Shown one piece after another: positions 8,749-16,514 of a stretch of 64,000 bases of DNA (position 1 is its first letter; each line of letters starts with the position of its first letter). Source of the DNA: Trebonia sp963771985 (lineage in GTDB: Bacteria; Actinomycetota; Actinomycetes; Streptosporangiales; Streptosporangiaceae); contig CAVYVO010000004.1 of assembly GCA_963771985.1 (NCBI GenBank), positions 62,001-126,000 on the forward strand, given 5' to 3'. The notes beneath the pieces are model-generated. The model was not told the DNA's origin, ran no database searches, and worked only from the letters and a program-made list of their open reading frames with translations. Made by a program: the position numbers and the translations under genes.

Positions 8749-9534
8749 TCAGGCCAGCGGCACCCGGTAGATCAGCTCCTGGCCGTACGCCGTGAAACCC
8801 GCTCGGCGCAGGATCGGCCCGGACGTCTCGACGCGCCCCTTGACGAGGGCCATCGTCGCTCCGTGCGCCGCGCCGTACGCCAGCCGGGCGGCGAGGATCG
8901 CCCGGTAGACGCCTTGTCCGCGCGCGGACTCCATGACCGCGCCGCCCCACAGCCGGGCGACGCCGTCGGCCATGGTCACGCCGCCTACGCCCGCCGGGAT
9001 CCCGGCGGCGTAGGCCACGATCATGCCTCCCTCCCCCGCCGGGACGGAGACGCTGTCCCGTTTGGCGTTCTCCGCGAGACGCTCTCGCGGCGGGACAGAC
9101 CCGCCGAACACGGCGGCGCCCACCAGCTGACCTTCCCGGGCGGTCTCGGGGTCGGTCGCCCAGCGCAGCCGCACGTCCCGCGCCGGAGCGGGGAACGCGG
9201 GCACCCCGTGGCGCAGGTCCAGCGCCAGCACATCCAGCGTCTCCGCCACCGTCGCGCCGCGGGCGGTGAGCAATTCCGCCACCCCGGGCGGACTGTCCAG
9301 CTTCACCATCCAGTACAGATCCGGCGGCCCGAACTGACGAGCGCGGTCAAGCGCCGCCGCTACGGCCCCCTCGACCGGCCCCGCCGACCGGAACCTGATG
9401 AGCTCGAGCGGGTGCTCGGAATAGTCGGGGAAGCGGACGAGCAGGTACTCGTCCGTCTCGGCGGTCGTGGCGTTGTCAGGTACCCATGACCACGCGGCGC
9501 TCGCGGCGGTGACCGACTCCGCGGACAGGCTCAT
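8749..9534 (-). CDS. GNAT-family N-acetyltransferase
   Basis: A 261-residue protein whose second half has the GNAT acetyl-CoA fold. Motif A is V-M-E-S-A-R-G-Q-G-V-Y-R-A-I-L near 200, preceded by the beta-strand GGVTMADGVARLWGGA and ending with YGQELIYRVPLA. The N-terminal half is a divergent GNAT-like domain, so this may be a tandem-domain acetyltransferase. The ATG at 9534 is preceded by GGAGGTCACCGCAGC, which fixes the start; the much longer open frame upstream is a shadow of the opposite-strand gene. The substrate is unknown. It is separated by 45 bp from the ABC permease gene start and reads in the same direction toward it. Confidence 0.85.
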   Translation of the reverse strand: MSLSAESVTAASAAWSWVPDNATTAETDEYLLVRFPDYSEHPLELIRFRSAGPVEGAVAAALDRARQFGPPDLYWMVKLDSPPGVAELLTARGATVAETLDVLALDLRHGVPAFPAPARDVRLRWATDPETAREGQLVGAAVFGGSVPPRERLAENAKRDSVSVPAGEGGMIVAYAAGIPAGVGGVTMADGVARLWGGAVMESARGQGVYRAILAARLAYGAAHGATMALVKGRVETSGPILRRAGFTAYGQELIYRVPLA

Positions 9535-9631
9535 GCTGCGGTGACCTCCATCGCCACCAGCGTAACCGGGATGCAACCGCACGGGCGGGAGGCTAGCGGG
9601 AGCCGCTTGTTCCCCGCCCTCGGAGGTACCG

Positions 9632-10135
9632 ATGCGCGACGAGTACGAAGACGAATACGAGGATGATGACGACCAGCCGGACCTGCCGTGGCCGCCGCCA
9701 CCGCCACCCGGCCCGCCGCCCCACCATGGCCCCTGGACACACAAGGGCTTCCTGCTGGTCTGCACCGCCGTGATAGCGGCCGCCGCCGGTTTCCTCGTCG
9801 TCACCGCCGTGCGCGACGTCTCGGCCAGCCCGCCGCCCAGCCCGGTCGCGGCGAGCGCCGCGCCGAGCGTCTCCCCGCAAGGCAGCGTCTCCCCGCAAGG
9901 CGATGTGCTGCACCTGGAGATCGGCGGCAAGGTTACCGCGGTGAACGCGACGTCGATCACGCTGAGCGCGGCCGGCCAGCAGGTGACGGCGGCCGTGACC
10001 AGGTCGACCGCCGTGACCGGCAACGTGCACGCGATCGGCGGCGTCAAGGTCGGCGACCTGGTATCCGCGCAGATCACCGGCACTGACGGGAAGCTGACCG
10101 CGACCGCTGTTCAGGATCCCGCCAGCATCCCATGA
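9632..10135 (+). CDS. Single-pass membrane protein with acidic N-terminus and extracellular DUF5666-like domain
   Basis: The 167-residue product has a strongly acidic start (D/E-rich residues 2-17) and a Pro-rich stretch (18-33). One membrane helix (about 38-60, FLLVCTAVIAAAAGFLVV) follows, then a Ser/Pro linker containing the tandem SVSPQG pair, and a C-terminal beta-rich domain (GGKVTAVNATSITL…VKVGDLVSAQI). That pattern, a small OB-like barrel, resembles DUF5666. RBS GGAGG lies 7 bp before ATG 9632. It sits just upstream of a two-component system and in the same direction, so it may be the envelope input or target of that system. Confidence 0.75.
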   Translation: MRDEYEDEYEDDDDQPDLPWPPPPPPGPPPHHGPWTHKGFLLVCTAVIAAAAGFLVVTAVRDVSASPPPSPVAASAAPSVSPQGSVSPQGDVLHLEIGGKVTAVNATSITLSAAGQQVTAAVTRSTAVTGNVHAIGGVKVGDLVSAQITGTDGKLTATAVQDPASIP

Positions 10136-10206
10136 GCGGACGGTCAGCGTGGCGCGGTTCGATGGCTGGAAGCACCCACCGGGAGACCCCAGCGGCGGGA
10201 GACGCC

Positions 10207-10857
10207 ATGCGGGTACTCGTGACCGAGGACGACGGCGAGCTGGCCGAGGCGATCGCCGCCGGTCTTCGCCTGGAAGGGATGGCGGTGGACACCGCCCTCG
10301 ACGGTGCCAGCGGCCTCGAGCGCGCCCTGGTCAACGACTACGACGTGGTCGTACTCGACCGGGACTTGCCGGGCGTGCACGGCGATGACGTCTGCGCCAG
10401 GCTCGCCGGGACCGCGCGGGCCCGGATTCTCATGCTGACCGCCTCCGGCACGATCGAAGACCGGGTCGCGGGGCTCGGGCGCGGCGCCGACGACTACCTG
10501 CCCAAGCCCTTCGCCTTCGCAGAGCTGGTCGCCAGGATCCGCGCGCTGGCGCGGCGCAGCCACCCGGCGGTGCCGCCGGTGCTGACCGCGCGCGGCATCA
10601 CGCTCGACCCGGCACGCCGCCTCGCCACACGGCACGACAGAAGCCTCGACCTCGGCCCGAAAGAACTCGCCGTCCTCGAACTGCTCATGGCCGCGGGCGG
10701 CCGCGTGGTGTCGGCCGAGGAACTGCTCGAGCGCGCCTGGGACGAGATGGCCGACCCGTTCAGCACGGCGGTCAAGGTGACGGTCAGCCGGCTGCGCCGC
10801 AAGCTCGGCGATCCCCCGGTGATCGAGACCGTCGCCCAAGCAGGATATCGGATATGA
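10207..10857 (+). CDS. OmpR/PhoB-family response regulator
   Basis: The receiver domain (1-115) carries the acidic pocket EDD at 7-9, the phospho-acceptor D51 in VVVLDRDLPG, T in MLTASG and the conserved Lys in DDYLPKPF. The C-terminal winged helix (about 125-215) has the LGPKELAVLELL recognition region and a VKVTVSRLRRKLG helix. I start at ATG 10207 (MRVLVTEDDG) with RBS GGGAG just upstream; the frame is open to 10132 but the extra 25 residues are not receiver-like. Its TGA overlaps the ATG of the histidine kinase (ATGA), so the pair is translationally coupled. The target genes are unknown. Confidence 0.92.
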   Translation: MRVLVTEDDGELAEAIAAGLRLEGMAVDTALDGASGLERALVNDYDVVVLDRDLPGVHGDDVCARLAGTARARILMLTASGTIEDRVAGLGRGADDYLPKPFAFAELVARIRALARRSHPAVPPVLTARGITLDPARRLATRHDRSLDLGPKELAVLELLMAAGGRVVSAEELLERAWDEMADPFSTAVKVTVSRLRRKLGDPPVIETVAQAGYRI

Positions 10858-12131
10858 TACCGAGTATCATACGTGGCGGCGTCCGGCTGCGCCTCACCAT
10901 GCTGTTCGGCGGGCTGTTCCTCGCGGCGGGAGCCGCGCTGCTCGGCATCACCTACGGGCTGGTCAGCCACGCGACCAACGACATCATCGTGGCCAGGCAG
11001 GTCAGCGGTTCCGGCGCCGACGGCGCCGGTAGCGCCGGTAGCGCCGGTAGCGGTTCCGGCGCCGTGACGCTGCCGGATCCCGGGCAGATCCAGACCCAGG
11101 CCCTGCAGGACGCCGGCCAGGCGCGCGCCGCCGAGAACGACGCGCTGCTGCTCTACTCCGGCATCGCGCTGGCGATCATGGCGGTGGCGTCGGTGGCGCT
11201 CGGCTGGTTCGCCGCCGGGCACGCGCTGCGCCCGCTGCGGCGGATCACCGCGGCAGCGCGGCGGATCTCCGCCGCGAACCTGCACGAGCGGCTGGCCCTT
11301 GACGGCCCGGATGATGACCTGCGGGAACTGGCGGACGTGATCGACGGTCTCTTCGGCCGACTGGACGCGTCGTTCGACGCCCAGCGCCAGTTCGTCGCCA
11401 ACGCGTCGCACGAGCTGCGCACTCCCCTCGCCCGTTCCCGGACGCTGCTCGAGGTCGCACTGCGGGATCCCGGCGCGTCCGTCAGCTCGCTGCGCGCCGC
11501 CTGCCAGCGCGTCCTCGCGGCCGGGGAGGAGCAGGAGCGGCTGATCGAGGCGCTGCTCACGCTGGCCCGCGGCCAGCGCGGCATCGGCCGGCGTGCGCCG
11601 CTCGACCTCGCCGCGCTCACCCGCGACGTGCTCGCCGCCCGTGGCGCCGAGGTCGCGGCCCGCGGGCTGAGCATGGCGGTCACGCTCGCGCCCGCGCTCA
11701 TGGCGGGTGATTTCGCTCTCGCCGAACGAGCGGTGGCGAATCTCATCGACAACGCACTGCGCCACAACGTGGCCGACGGCACCGTGTGGGTCACCGTCGG
11801 CGCGGAAGACGACCGGGCGCTGCTCACCGTGGCGAACACCGGCCCGGTCATCCCGCCCGGCGAGGCGGACCGCTTGCTGATCCCGTTCCACCGCGGCGGC
11901 AGCGGCGCGCCGCGCGCCGCGCGCGGCGACGGCCTGGGTCTCGGCCTGCCCATCGTCCGGGCGATCGCCATCGCGCACGGCGCGTCCTTCACGCTCACCC
12001 CGCGGCCGGACGGCGGGCTCACCGCGGAGCTGGCCTTTCCGCCCGTCCCGCTGGCGTGGCGGACCGCTCAGCCCCCGGCCCGGGAAGCCCCGGCGCCGCT
12101 AGTCGCCGCGGGCGCGGATCTCCGACCATAG
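10854..12131 (+). CDS. Membrane sensor histidine kinase
   Basis: The HK partner of the upstream OmpR regulator. It has two membrane helices (about 12-35 and 102-123) flanking a short extracellular loop of about 65 residues that is rich in Gly/Ser/Ala and contains repeated GSA units. A HAMP domain follows (ALRPLRRITAAARRI). The dimerisation domain is FVANASHELRTPLA with phospho-acceptor H186. The ATPase domain has N-box NLIDNALRHN, a G1-like TVANTGP and G2 GDGLGLGLPI. The last 40 residues are Pro/Ala-rich. Its 3' end overlaps the convergent ParA gene by 33 bp (12099-12131), so expression of the two could interfere. Confidence 0.92.
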   Translation: MIPSIIRGGVRLRLTMLFGGLFLAAGAALLGITYGLVSHATNDIIVARQVSGSGADGAGSAGSAGSGSGAVTLPDPGQIQTQALQDAGQARAAENDALLLYSGIALAIMAVASVALGWFAAGHALRPLRRITAAARRISAANLHERLALDGPDDDLRELADVIDGLFGRLDASFDAQRQFVANASHELRTPLARSRTLLEVALRDPGASVSSLRAACQRVLAAGEEQERLIEALLTLARGQRGIGRRAPLDLAALTRDVLAARGAEVAARGLSMAVTLAPALMAGDFALAERAVANLIDNALRHNVADGTVWVTVGAEDDRALLTVANTGPVIPPGEADRLLIPFHRGGSGAPRAARGDGLGLGLPIVRAIAIAHGASFTLTPRPDGGLTAELAFPPVPLAWRTAQPPAREAPAPLVAAGADLRP

Positions 12132-12872
12132 CGCCCGGTAGGCACGGGCCGCCGAACTGCGCGGCGCGAACACGGTGACCGGAGCACGCTCGACCGACAT
12201 CCGCTCGATCACGGAGAGCGCGGGTATCGCCGTGGCAGCCAGCTCAGCCCGTTCCGATGAAAGATTGAAAGTTACATCCCTGTGGAGCTTCTTGCGGCGG
12301 TCGACCATGGAGAAGAACGCTACGATGTCCGGCCGCCGGCCGTCGAATCCGGCGACGAAGTCGGTGAGCTGGTCCAGCGTGCGGACCGAGAGCGTGGTGG
12401 GGATGAGCGGCACGATGATCACGTCGGCGGCGTGCAGGACGTTCTCCGAGACCAGGGAGATGCTCGGGGGGCAGTCGAGGAAGACCGCGTCGTATTCGGC
12501 GGCGAGGGGGGCGAGCAGCTTCGACAGCCTGCGCGCCGGCTTTCCGCCAGCCCCGCCTGAGCCGCCGTTGCGGGCGCTGTCGAGCAGCAGGTCCATGTTG
12601 CGGTAGGTGAAATCGGCGGGGATGAGGTCAAGGTTGTCGAAGTCGGTTCCCTTGATCGCGGCCTCCAGCGTTCGCGTGCCGCGGATGAGCGCCTTCCCGC
12701 CGCCCTTGACCCGGGGCTTCACCCGGAACATGAAGCTCGCCGCCCCCTGTGGATCCAGGTCCCACAGCACGGTGCGCAGCCCGGTCTCGGCGGCGGCCAG
12801 GTACGCGAAGTTGACCGCCGTCGTGGTCTTGCCGACGCCGCCCTTGATGTTGTACGTCGCGTAGATCCTCAC
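12099..12872 (-). CDS. ParA/Soj-family ATPase, coupled to a CHAD protein
   Basis: A 257-residue deviant-Walker ATPase. The P-loop is KGGVGKTTT (residues 10-18) with the signature Lys of the ParA/MinD group, and switch I is DLDPQGAAS. Walker B is DAVFLDCPPS, followed by PLIPTTLSVRTLDQL as in ParA proteins. There is no ParB, no parS-like site and no HTH domain, so this is not a chromosome or plasmid partition pair. Its start overlaps the stop of the CHAD gene by 4 bp, implying co-translation. Family knowledge says orphan ParAs position cytoplasmic cargo. Here the cargo is plausibly whatever the CHAD protein binds (polyphosphate granules), which is inference. Confidence 0.88.
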   Translation of the reverse strand: MRIYATYNIKGGVGKTTTAVNFAYLAAAETGLRTVLWDLDPQGAASFMFRVKPRVKGGGKALIRGTRTLEAAIKGTDFDNLDLIPADFTYRNMDLLLDSARNGGSGGAGGKPARRLSKLLAPLAAEYDAVFLDCPPSISLVSENVLHAADVIIVPLIPTTLSVRTLDQLTDFVAGFDGRRPDIVAFFSMVDRRKKLHRDVTFNLSSERAELAATAIPALSVIERMSVERAPVTVFAPRSSAARAYRALWSEIRARGD

Positions 12873-14524
12873 GCGGCGCCTCCCCGCAGCAGCAGTGCCA
12901 TCCGCTGCTGTCCGGCCGCGTCGGCGAACGCGGCGAACCGCCGCTCGAAGTCGGCGCGGGCCCGGGCCTGGCGGCCCGCGAGCCCCGCCGTCACCTCGCC
13001 CATCGCGAGCAGCGTCACCGCGGGCGCCTCGTTGGCCGCGAGCATGCTCGTGGCGAGCGCTCGGATCTCGCCGATCTGCACCTCGGTGTCCTGGAACTCC
13101 CCGAGGCAGTCCTGCAGCCGCTTGAGGTCGCCGACGACCTTCCCGTACGCGGCCGGGTCGTGCAGCGGGGCGAAGAATTCCAGCACGTACCGCAGTTCCT
13201 TGCAGCGTTTACGCAGGTCATGCAGGGAGTCATGGGGCGATGCCGGGGTGATCGCCGCGCCCCGCCTGGCCACCTTGACGAACGCCTGCCTGGTGCGCTC
13301 CGCGGCGAGCGTGCCCGCCGTTTCCGTCGCCGCTTTCATCGATCGTCCCGAACGGGCGGTGGCGTCTGTCACACGGTTCTTGCTGTTATCCCGGATCTTG
13401 GTCAACGCGGCGCGCCAGTCGTGCATGAGGTTCACGAACCTCGGGGAGCGCAGGCCGCGGGCCAGCGCGCGGAACTCCCTGGTCCGGCGCTGCTTGAGGT
13501 ACGCGCGGAACGGCTCGAGGTCGTCTGGCTTCGCGGCCTTGAGCGCGCGCGCCGTCTCCTCGAAGTCAAGCAGGTGCACGTCCAGGTCCCTGGTCGGCGT
13601 GGTCAGGTCGCCGACCCACTTGAAATCGGCGGCGAACCGCGCGATGTCAGCCCCGGCGAGCATGTCGCCGAACAGCTTCAGCGCCGACCGCGAGCGGCGC
13701 ACCGACACCCGCAGGTCGTGCAGGAACTCGGTGTCGAGGTCGCGGAGCACGCCCGGGACGTTCGACTCGATGATGTCGAGCAGCCGGAGCAGGATGACGG
13801 CGGCCGCTTCGGAGCCGGGCATGACGGCCGTGATCTTCGCGTCGACCTTGTTGGAGTAGTCGCCGGGCCGGCGGCCGAGCGTGCGCAGCGCGTCGGCGAA
13901 CACCGTGCCGGCCGCGGGCAGCACGCCTGGCACGGCCGCGACGACGCGGGCGGCGCGGCGGGCCTGGCCGGGGTAGCCGCGGACTTCGGTGATCGTCAGC
14001 CGCGGCGCGAGCGCTTGCTGGGCGGCCTGCTGGCCCGCTACGCGGGGGCGTTCGACGAGGACGCGGGCCACGGTCTTGCCGTCCTCGTTGAGCAGCCTGC
14101 GCACGGTGACGGCGGTGGTGACGGTCACCGCCGGGAGCAGCACGCGCGGCGGCATGAGCTGCGTGACGCGGGCCGCGACGGCACCGTCCGGCAGGTCCTG
14201 CGGGCCGTGCGCGCGGGACGCCTGCCAGCCGGTCACCGGCTGGGCGACCGCCACCGGGCTTTCGCTCGCCGGGTCAGCGCTGGCCAGCCGCAGTTCGCCG
14301 CCGGCACGGTGGGCGGTCACATACTCAAGCGTCAGGCCGGCCCGGTACAGCCGCCAGTCGAAGGTGTCGAACCACGTACGGCGTCTGGCGCCCCCGGACG
14401 TGCCGCCGCGCTCGGGCACCACGGTGAAGTCCTCTTTGAGCCGCGTGAGCACGTCGGCGATGACATCGTCCCAGGCTCCGGCGTCCGCCCCGGAGACTAC
14501 GAAATCTGCCAGGCCAGGTGGCAT
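12869..14524 (-). CDS. CHAD-domain protein with divergent N-terminal CYTH-like domain
   Basis: The 551-residue product has a C-terminal CHAD domain (about 240-500), an all-helical polyphosphate-binding module. The two diagnostic His-containing helices are FLHDLRVSVRRSRSALKLF and SLHDLRKRCKELRYVLEFF, rich in paired basic residues. The N-terminal 200 residues are in the CYTH position. They keep the RRTWFDTFDWRLYRAGLTLEY strand pair, but I do not see the canonical ExExK start. The domain is therefore divergent and triphosphate hydrolysis is uncertain. RBS AGGAGAGGAG precedes ATG 14524. The 247-bp AT-rich region upstream (to 14771) must hold the promoter for this gene and the ParA gene behind it. 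Confidence 0.88.
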   Translation of the reverse strand: MPPGLADFVVSGADAGAWDDVIADVLTRLKEDFTVVPERGGTSGGARRRTWFDTFDWRLYRAGLTLEYVTAHRAGGELRLASADPASESPVAVAQPVTGWQASRAHGPQDLPDGAVAARVTQLMPPRVLLPAVTVTTAVTVRRLLNEDGKTVARVLVERPRVAGQQAAQQALAPRLTITEVRGYPGQARRAARVVAAVPGVLPAAGTVFADALRTLGRRPGDYSNKVDAKITAVMPGSEAAAVILLRLLDIIESNVPGVLRDLDTEFLHDLRVSVRRSRSALKLFGDMLAGADIARFAADFKWVGDLTTPTRDLDVHLLDFEETARALKAAKPDDLEPFRAYLKQRRTREFRALARGLRSPRFVNLMHDWRAALTKIRDNSKNRVTDATARSGRSMKAATETAGTLAAERTRQAFVKVARRGAAITPASPHDSLHDLRKRCKELRYVLEFFAPLHDPAAYGKVVGDLKRLQDCLGEFQDTEVQIGEIRALATSMLAANEAPAVTLLAMGEVTAGLAGRQARARADFERRFAAFADAAGQQRMALLLRGGAA

Positions 14525-14771
14525 AGCGTAACTCCTCTCCTGGCGACAGTGAATCGCATCTATTTAAGCTTAAATTCACCGATATATGGTAATTGTGTTC
14601 ACTTTGCGTTAACCTGGCGTTCATCTTGTTACATACTCGATACTATCCGCGCAGCTCAATGCCTGCTCGTTCAGCGGTTACCAACGCTCCGTTGCGCACT
14701 GATCACGGTTCGCATACGTCACTTGTCGCATCATTGGGCTCAGAAACATGGTCGCTCAGATAGCCACAACG

Positions 14772-15749
14772 TCAAGGGGCTAAGGCCTCCGGTCTTGCCG
14801 CCACCGGCCACGCGTGGCCGGTGGCGGCGAGGACGTCGCCGGGGCGCGGCATGCCGGACTGGGTACCAGGCCTGGTGGCCGCCGCGGCGCCGGCCGCGGC
14901 GGCGGCCACGACGGCGTCGAGCGGCGCGATCCCGGCCGCGAGGGCGACCGCGAGCGCGCCGACGAACGTGTCCCCGGCGCCGACAGAATCCACCGCGCGC
15001 ACGTGAAACCCAGGGACCGTTCCGGCGGTCTTCCGCCCGTGGTAAGCGGCGCCGGCCGCGCCGGCGGTGACGACGGCGTCGCGCGCGCCCGCTTTCACCA
15101 GGTCCGCCGCCGCGGCGGCCGCGTCCGCCAGGCCGGCCACCGGCCGGCCGAGCACGGCGGCGGCCTCGGACTCGTTCACCACCAGCCAGTCCACTCCCGC
15201 GGCTCCCGCGGCTCCCGCGGCGACCAGCTCCGCCGCCTCCGGCGGCGCCGGCGCGAGGTTCAGCATCCGCAGCCCGGCGCTTTCCGCGGTCAGCGCCGCC
15301 CTGATCGCCGGCACGGGGACCTCGGCGCTGATCACCAGCACGTCGGCCGCCGCGTCCCGCGCCGCGGCGGTCTCCGCCGTACCGACTTCCCAGTTCGCGC
15401 CGGGCGCGACCGTGATGATGTTCTCCCCCGCCTCGTCGACCGTGATCATGGCGAGCCCGGTCGGGACGCCGGGCACGGTGCGCACCCCGTCGTCGTCCAC
15501 CCCGTCCGCGCGCAGCGCGGCCCGCAGGGCCCTGCCGAAATCGTCGTCCCCGACGCAGCCGACCATCCGCACGGACCCGCCGAGCCGCGCGGCGGCGACG
15601 GCCTGGTTCGCGCCCTTCCCGCCGGGCGCGAAAGCCGCCGCCCCGCCGAGCACGGTCGCGCCCGGCGCCGGCAGGCGCGGCACGGTGACGGAGATGTCCA
15701 TGTTGAGGCTGCCCAGTACGGTCAGCCGCGCTCGCGCTCTCGAAGCCAC
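14772..15749 (-). CDS. rbsK: Ribokinase (PfkB family)
   Basis: Phosphorylates D-ribose at O5 with ATP. The 325-residue PfkB fold shows LGSLNMDISV at the N-terminus and the sugar-binding APGGKGANQAVAAARLG motif near 42. NLAPAP lies in the middle, with the WLVVNESEAA block of ribokinases. The C-terminal signature DSVGAGDTFVGAL contains the catalytic Asp and anion hole. A string of Ala/Gly-rich helices gives compositional bias but no break. No ribose transporter is adjacent; ribose-5-phosphate isomerase B lies 28 kb away in the window. A PfkB kinase for another pentose or nucleoside is the main alternative. Confidence 0.88.
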   Translation of the reverse strand: MASRARARLTVLGSLNMDISVTVPRLPAPGATVLGGAAAFAPGGKGANQAVAAARLGGSVRMVGCVGDDDFGRALRAALRADGVDDDGVRTVPGVPTGLAMITVDEAGENIITVAPGANWEVGTAETAAARDAAADVLVISAEVPVPAIRAALTAESAGLRMLNLAPAPPEAAELVAAGAAGAAGVDWLVVNESEAAAVLGRPVAGLADAAAAAADLVKAGARDAVVTAGAAGAAYHGRKTAGTVPGFHVRAVDSVGAGDTFVGALAVALAAGIAPLDAVVAAAAAGAAAATRPGTQSGMPRPGDVLAATGHAWPVAARPEALAP

Positions 15750-15764
15750 ACGCGAAAGGTACTC

Positions 15765-15802
15765 CTCCCCCCGGCCCCCGCCAGCACCGCCGTCGGGGGG
15801 AG
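15765..15802 (-). terminator. C-run/G-run stem-loop
   Basis: CTCCCCCC (15765-15772) pairs with GGGGGGAG (15795-15802) around a 22-nt loop. It lies immediately beyond the stop of the minus-strand gene ending at 15808 and just upstream of rbsK, so it probably separates the two transcripts. It is G-run rich like the REP-like elements listed elsewhere but lacks their shared flanks. Confidence 0.45.
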
Positions 15803-15807
15803 AAGCA

Positions 15808-16359
15808 TCAGCCGATCAGGGCGAACCGCGCTCCGAATGCTTTTCTGAGCATCTGCTCGTTGGCGGCCCGAAGCTGCGGGGTCGAGCACCGCCATCTCAT
15901 GCTGAGGCCAGACTCCGGCTTCAGGATGATTTCCCAGTATTTGAATATCAGTCCCTTGCGCTTCATGGTCGCGCTAACCACGCTCGAATTCGGCCAGACG
16001 TGAGCCCAGTCACCGAACTCGCCGACGACGTCAGCGGCGGTGATCGTCTCCGGCTTGCGCTTCCTGTAGATGAGCTCCGCAAGCGCCTCGTTGACACGCT
16101 CCACCCGTCGCTCAGCACTCCCGCCGTTGAGCTCGGCTGCCAGGTCACCGCCGTACTTCGCCCCTCCGAGGAAGCCGGCGGCCACCGCTGTCACCGCGTT
16201 GCGCAAGCGGTCGCTCACCGGCGGATAAAGCAGCACAACAGCGTCGGTGAACACGACCGCGGCCGGCCGGTACGCACGTACGGTTGTCGCGCCCATCTGC
16301 GTCTGGTGGAGGTACGCCGCGGAGGCCCCGCAGAACGGGTATGCGGAGTTCACCGTCAC
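15808..16359 (-). CDS. Uncharacterised cytoplasmic protein, coupled to a tiny membrane peptide
   Basis: The 183-residue product has no family I recognise. An N-terminal half (AVVFTDAVVLLYPPVSDRL, then AVAAGFLGGAKYGGDLAAEL) is mildly hydrophobic. A basic helical middle contains AELIYRKRKPETITAADVV, and the C-terminus has GLIFKYWEIILKP followed by a Cys/Arg segment. I place the start at GTG 16359 because this codon overlaps the stop of the upstream 28-codon membrane peptide as GTGA, the classical coupling arrangement. A second GTG two codons on (16353) is possible. The longer open frame to 16428 only reads through the peptide gene in another frame. A hairpin follows the stop. Confidence 0.6.
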   Translation of the reverse strand: MTVNSAYPFCGASAAYLHQTQMGATTVRAYRPAAVVFTDAVVLLYPPVSDRLRNAVTAVAAGFLGGAKYGGDLAAELNGGSAERRVERVNEALAELIYRKRKPETITAADVVGEFGDWAHVWPNSSVVSATMKRKGLIFKYWEIILKPESGLSMRWRCSTPQLRAANEQMLRKAFGARFALIG

Positions 16360-16442
16360 CCTTTGAATCGGTTGATGATGGCCGTGGCAATCTTGACGAT
16401 AATCAGAATATTCAGCACTACCAGGCATATTATCGCGAGCAC
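16356..16442 (-). CDS. 28-residue hydrophobic membrane peptide
   Basis: A GTG at 16442 opens a 28-codon frame. The peptide is one long hydrophobic segment (L-A-I-I-C-L-V-V-L-N-I-L-I-I-V), one Lys, then A-T-A-I-I and a basic tail N-R-F-K-G. It is therefore a single-span membrane peptide with a positive C-terminus. Its ribosome site is AAAGGAAAA, directly in front and part of a seven-unit GAAAG repeat. The stop overlaps the start of the downstream gene (GTGA). Codon use is AT-richer than that of neighbours (ATA ATA, AAT ATT). Toxin-like (type I), holin-like or regulatory-leader roles are all possible; none is shown. Confidence 0.55.
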   Translation of the reverse strand: MLAIICLVVLNILIIVKIATAIINRFKG

Positions 16443-16445
16443 GAT

Positions 16446-16480
16446 TTTCCTTTCCTTTCCCTTCCTTTCCTTTCCTTTCT
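16446..16480. repeat. Seven-unit pentanucleotide microsatellite at a ribosome-binding site
   Basis: On the plus strand TTTCC is repeated as tttcc-tttcc-tttcc-cttcc-tttcc-tttcc-tttct. On the coding (minus) strand this is a GAAAG run ending 3 bases before the GTG of the 28-residue membrane peptide. Every unit resembles a Shine-Dalgarno core. Pentameric slippage would change leader length and spacing. Confidence 0.9.
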
Positions 16481-16514
16481 GCACCGGCCGCCGCAGCGCG
16501 TTCGCGCTTACGGG

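Noticed and set aside
8749..10083. 444-codon frame for the GNAT protein
   Set aside because: A strong ribosome site fixes the start at 9534; the extra part is a shadow of the opposite membrane-protein gene.
12099..12872. Chromosome or plasmid partition locus
   Set aside because: No ParB gene and no parS-like TGTTTCACGTGAAACA site was found near the ParA gene.
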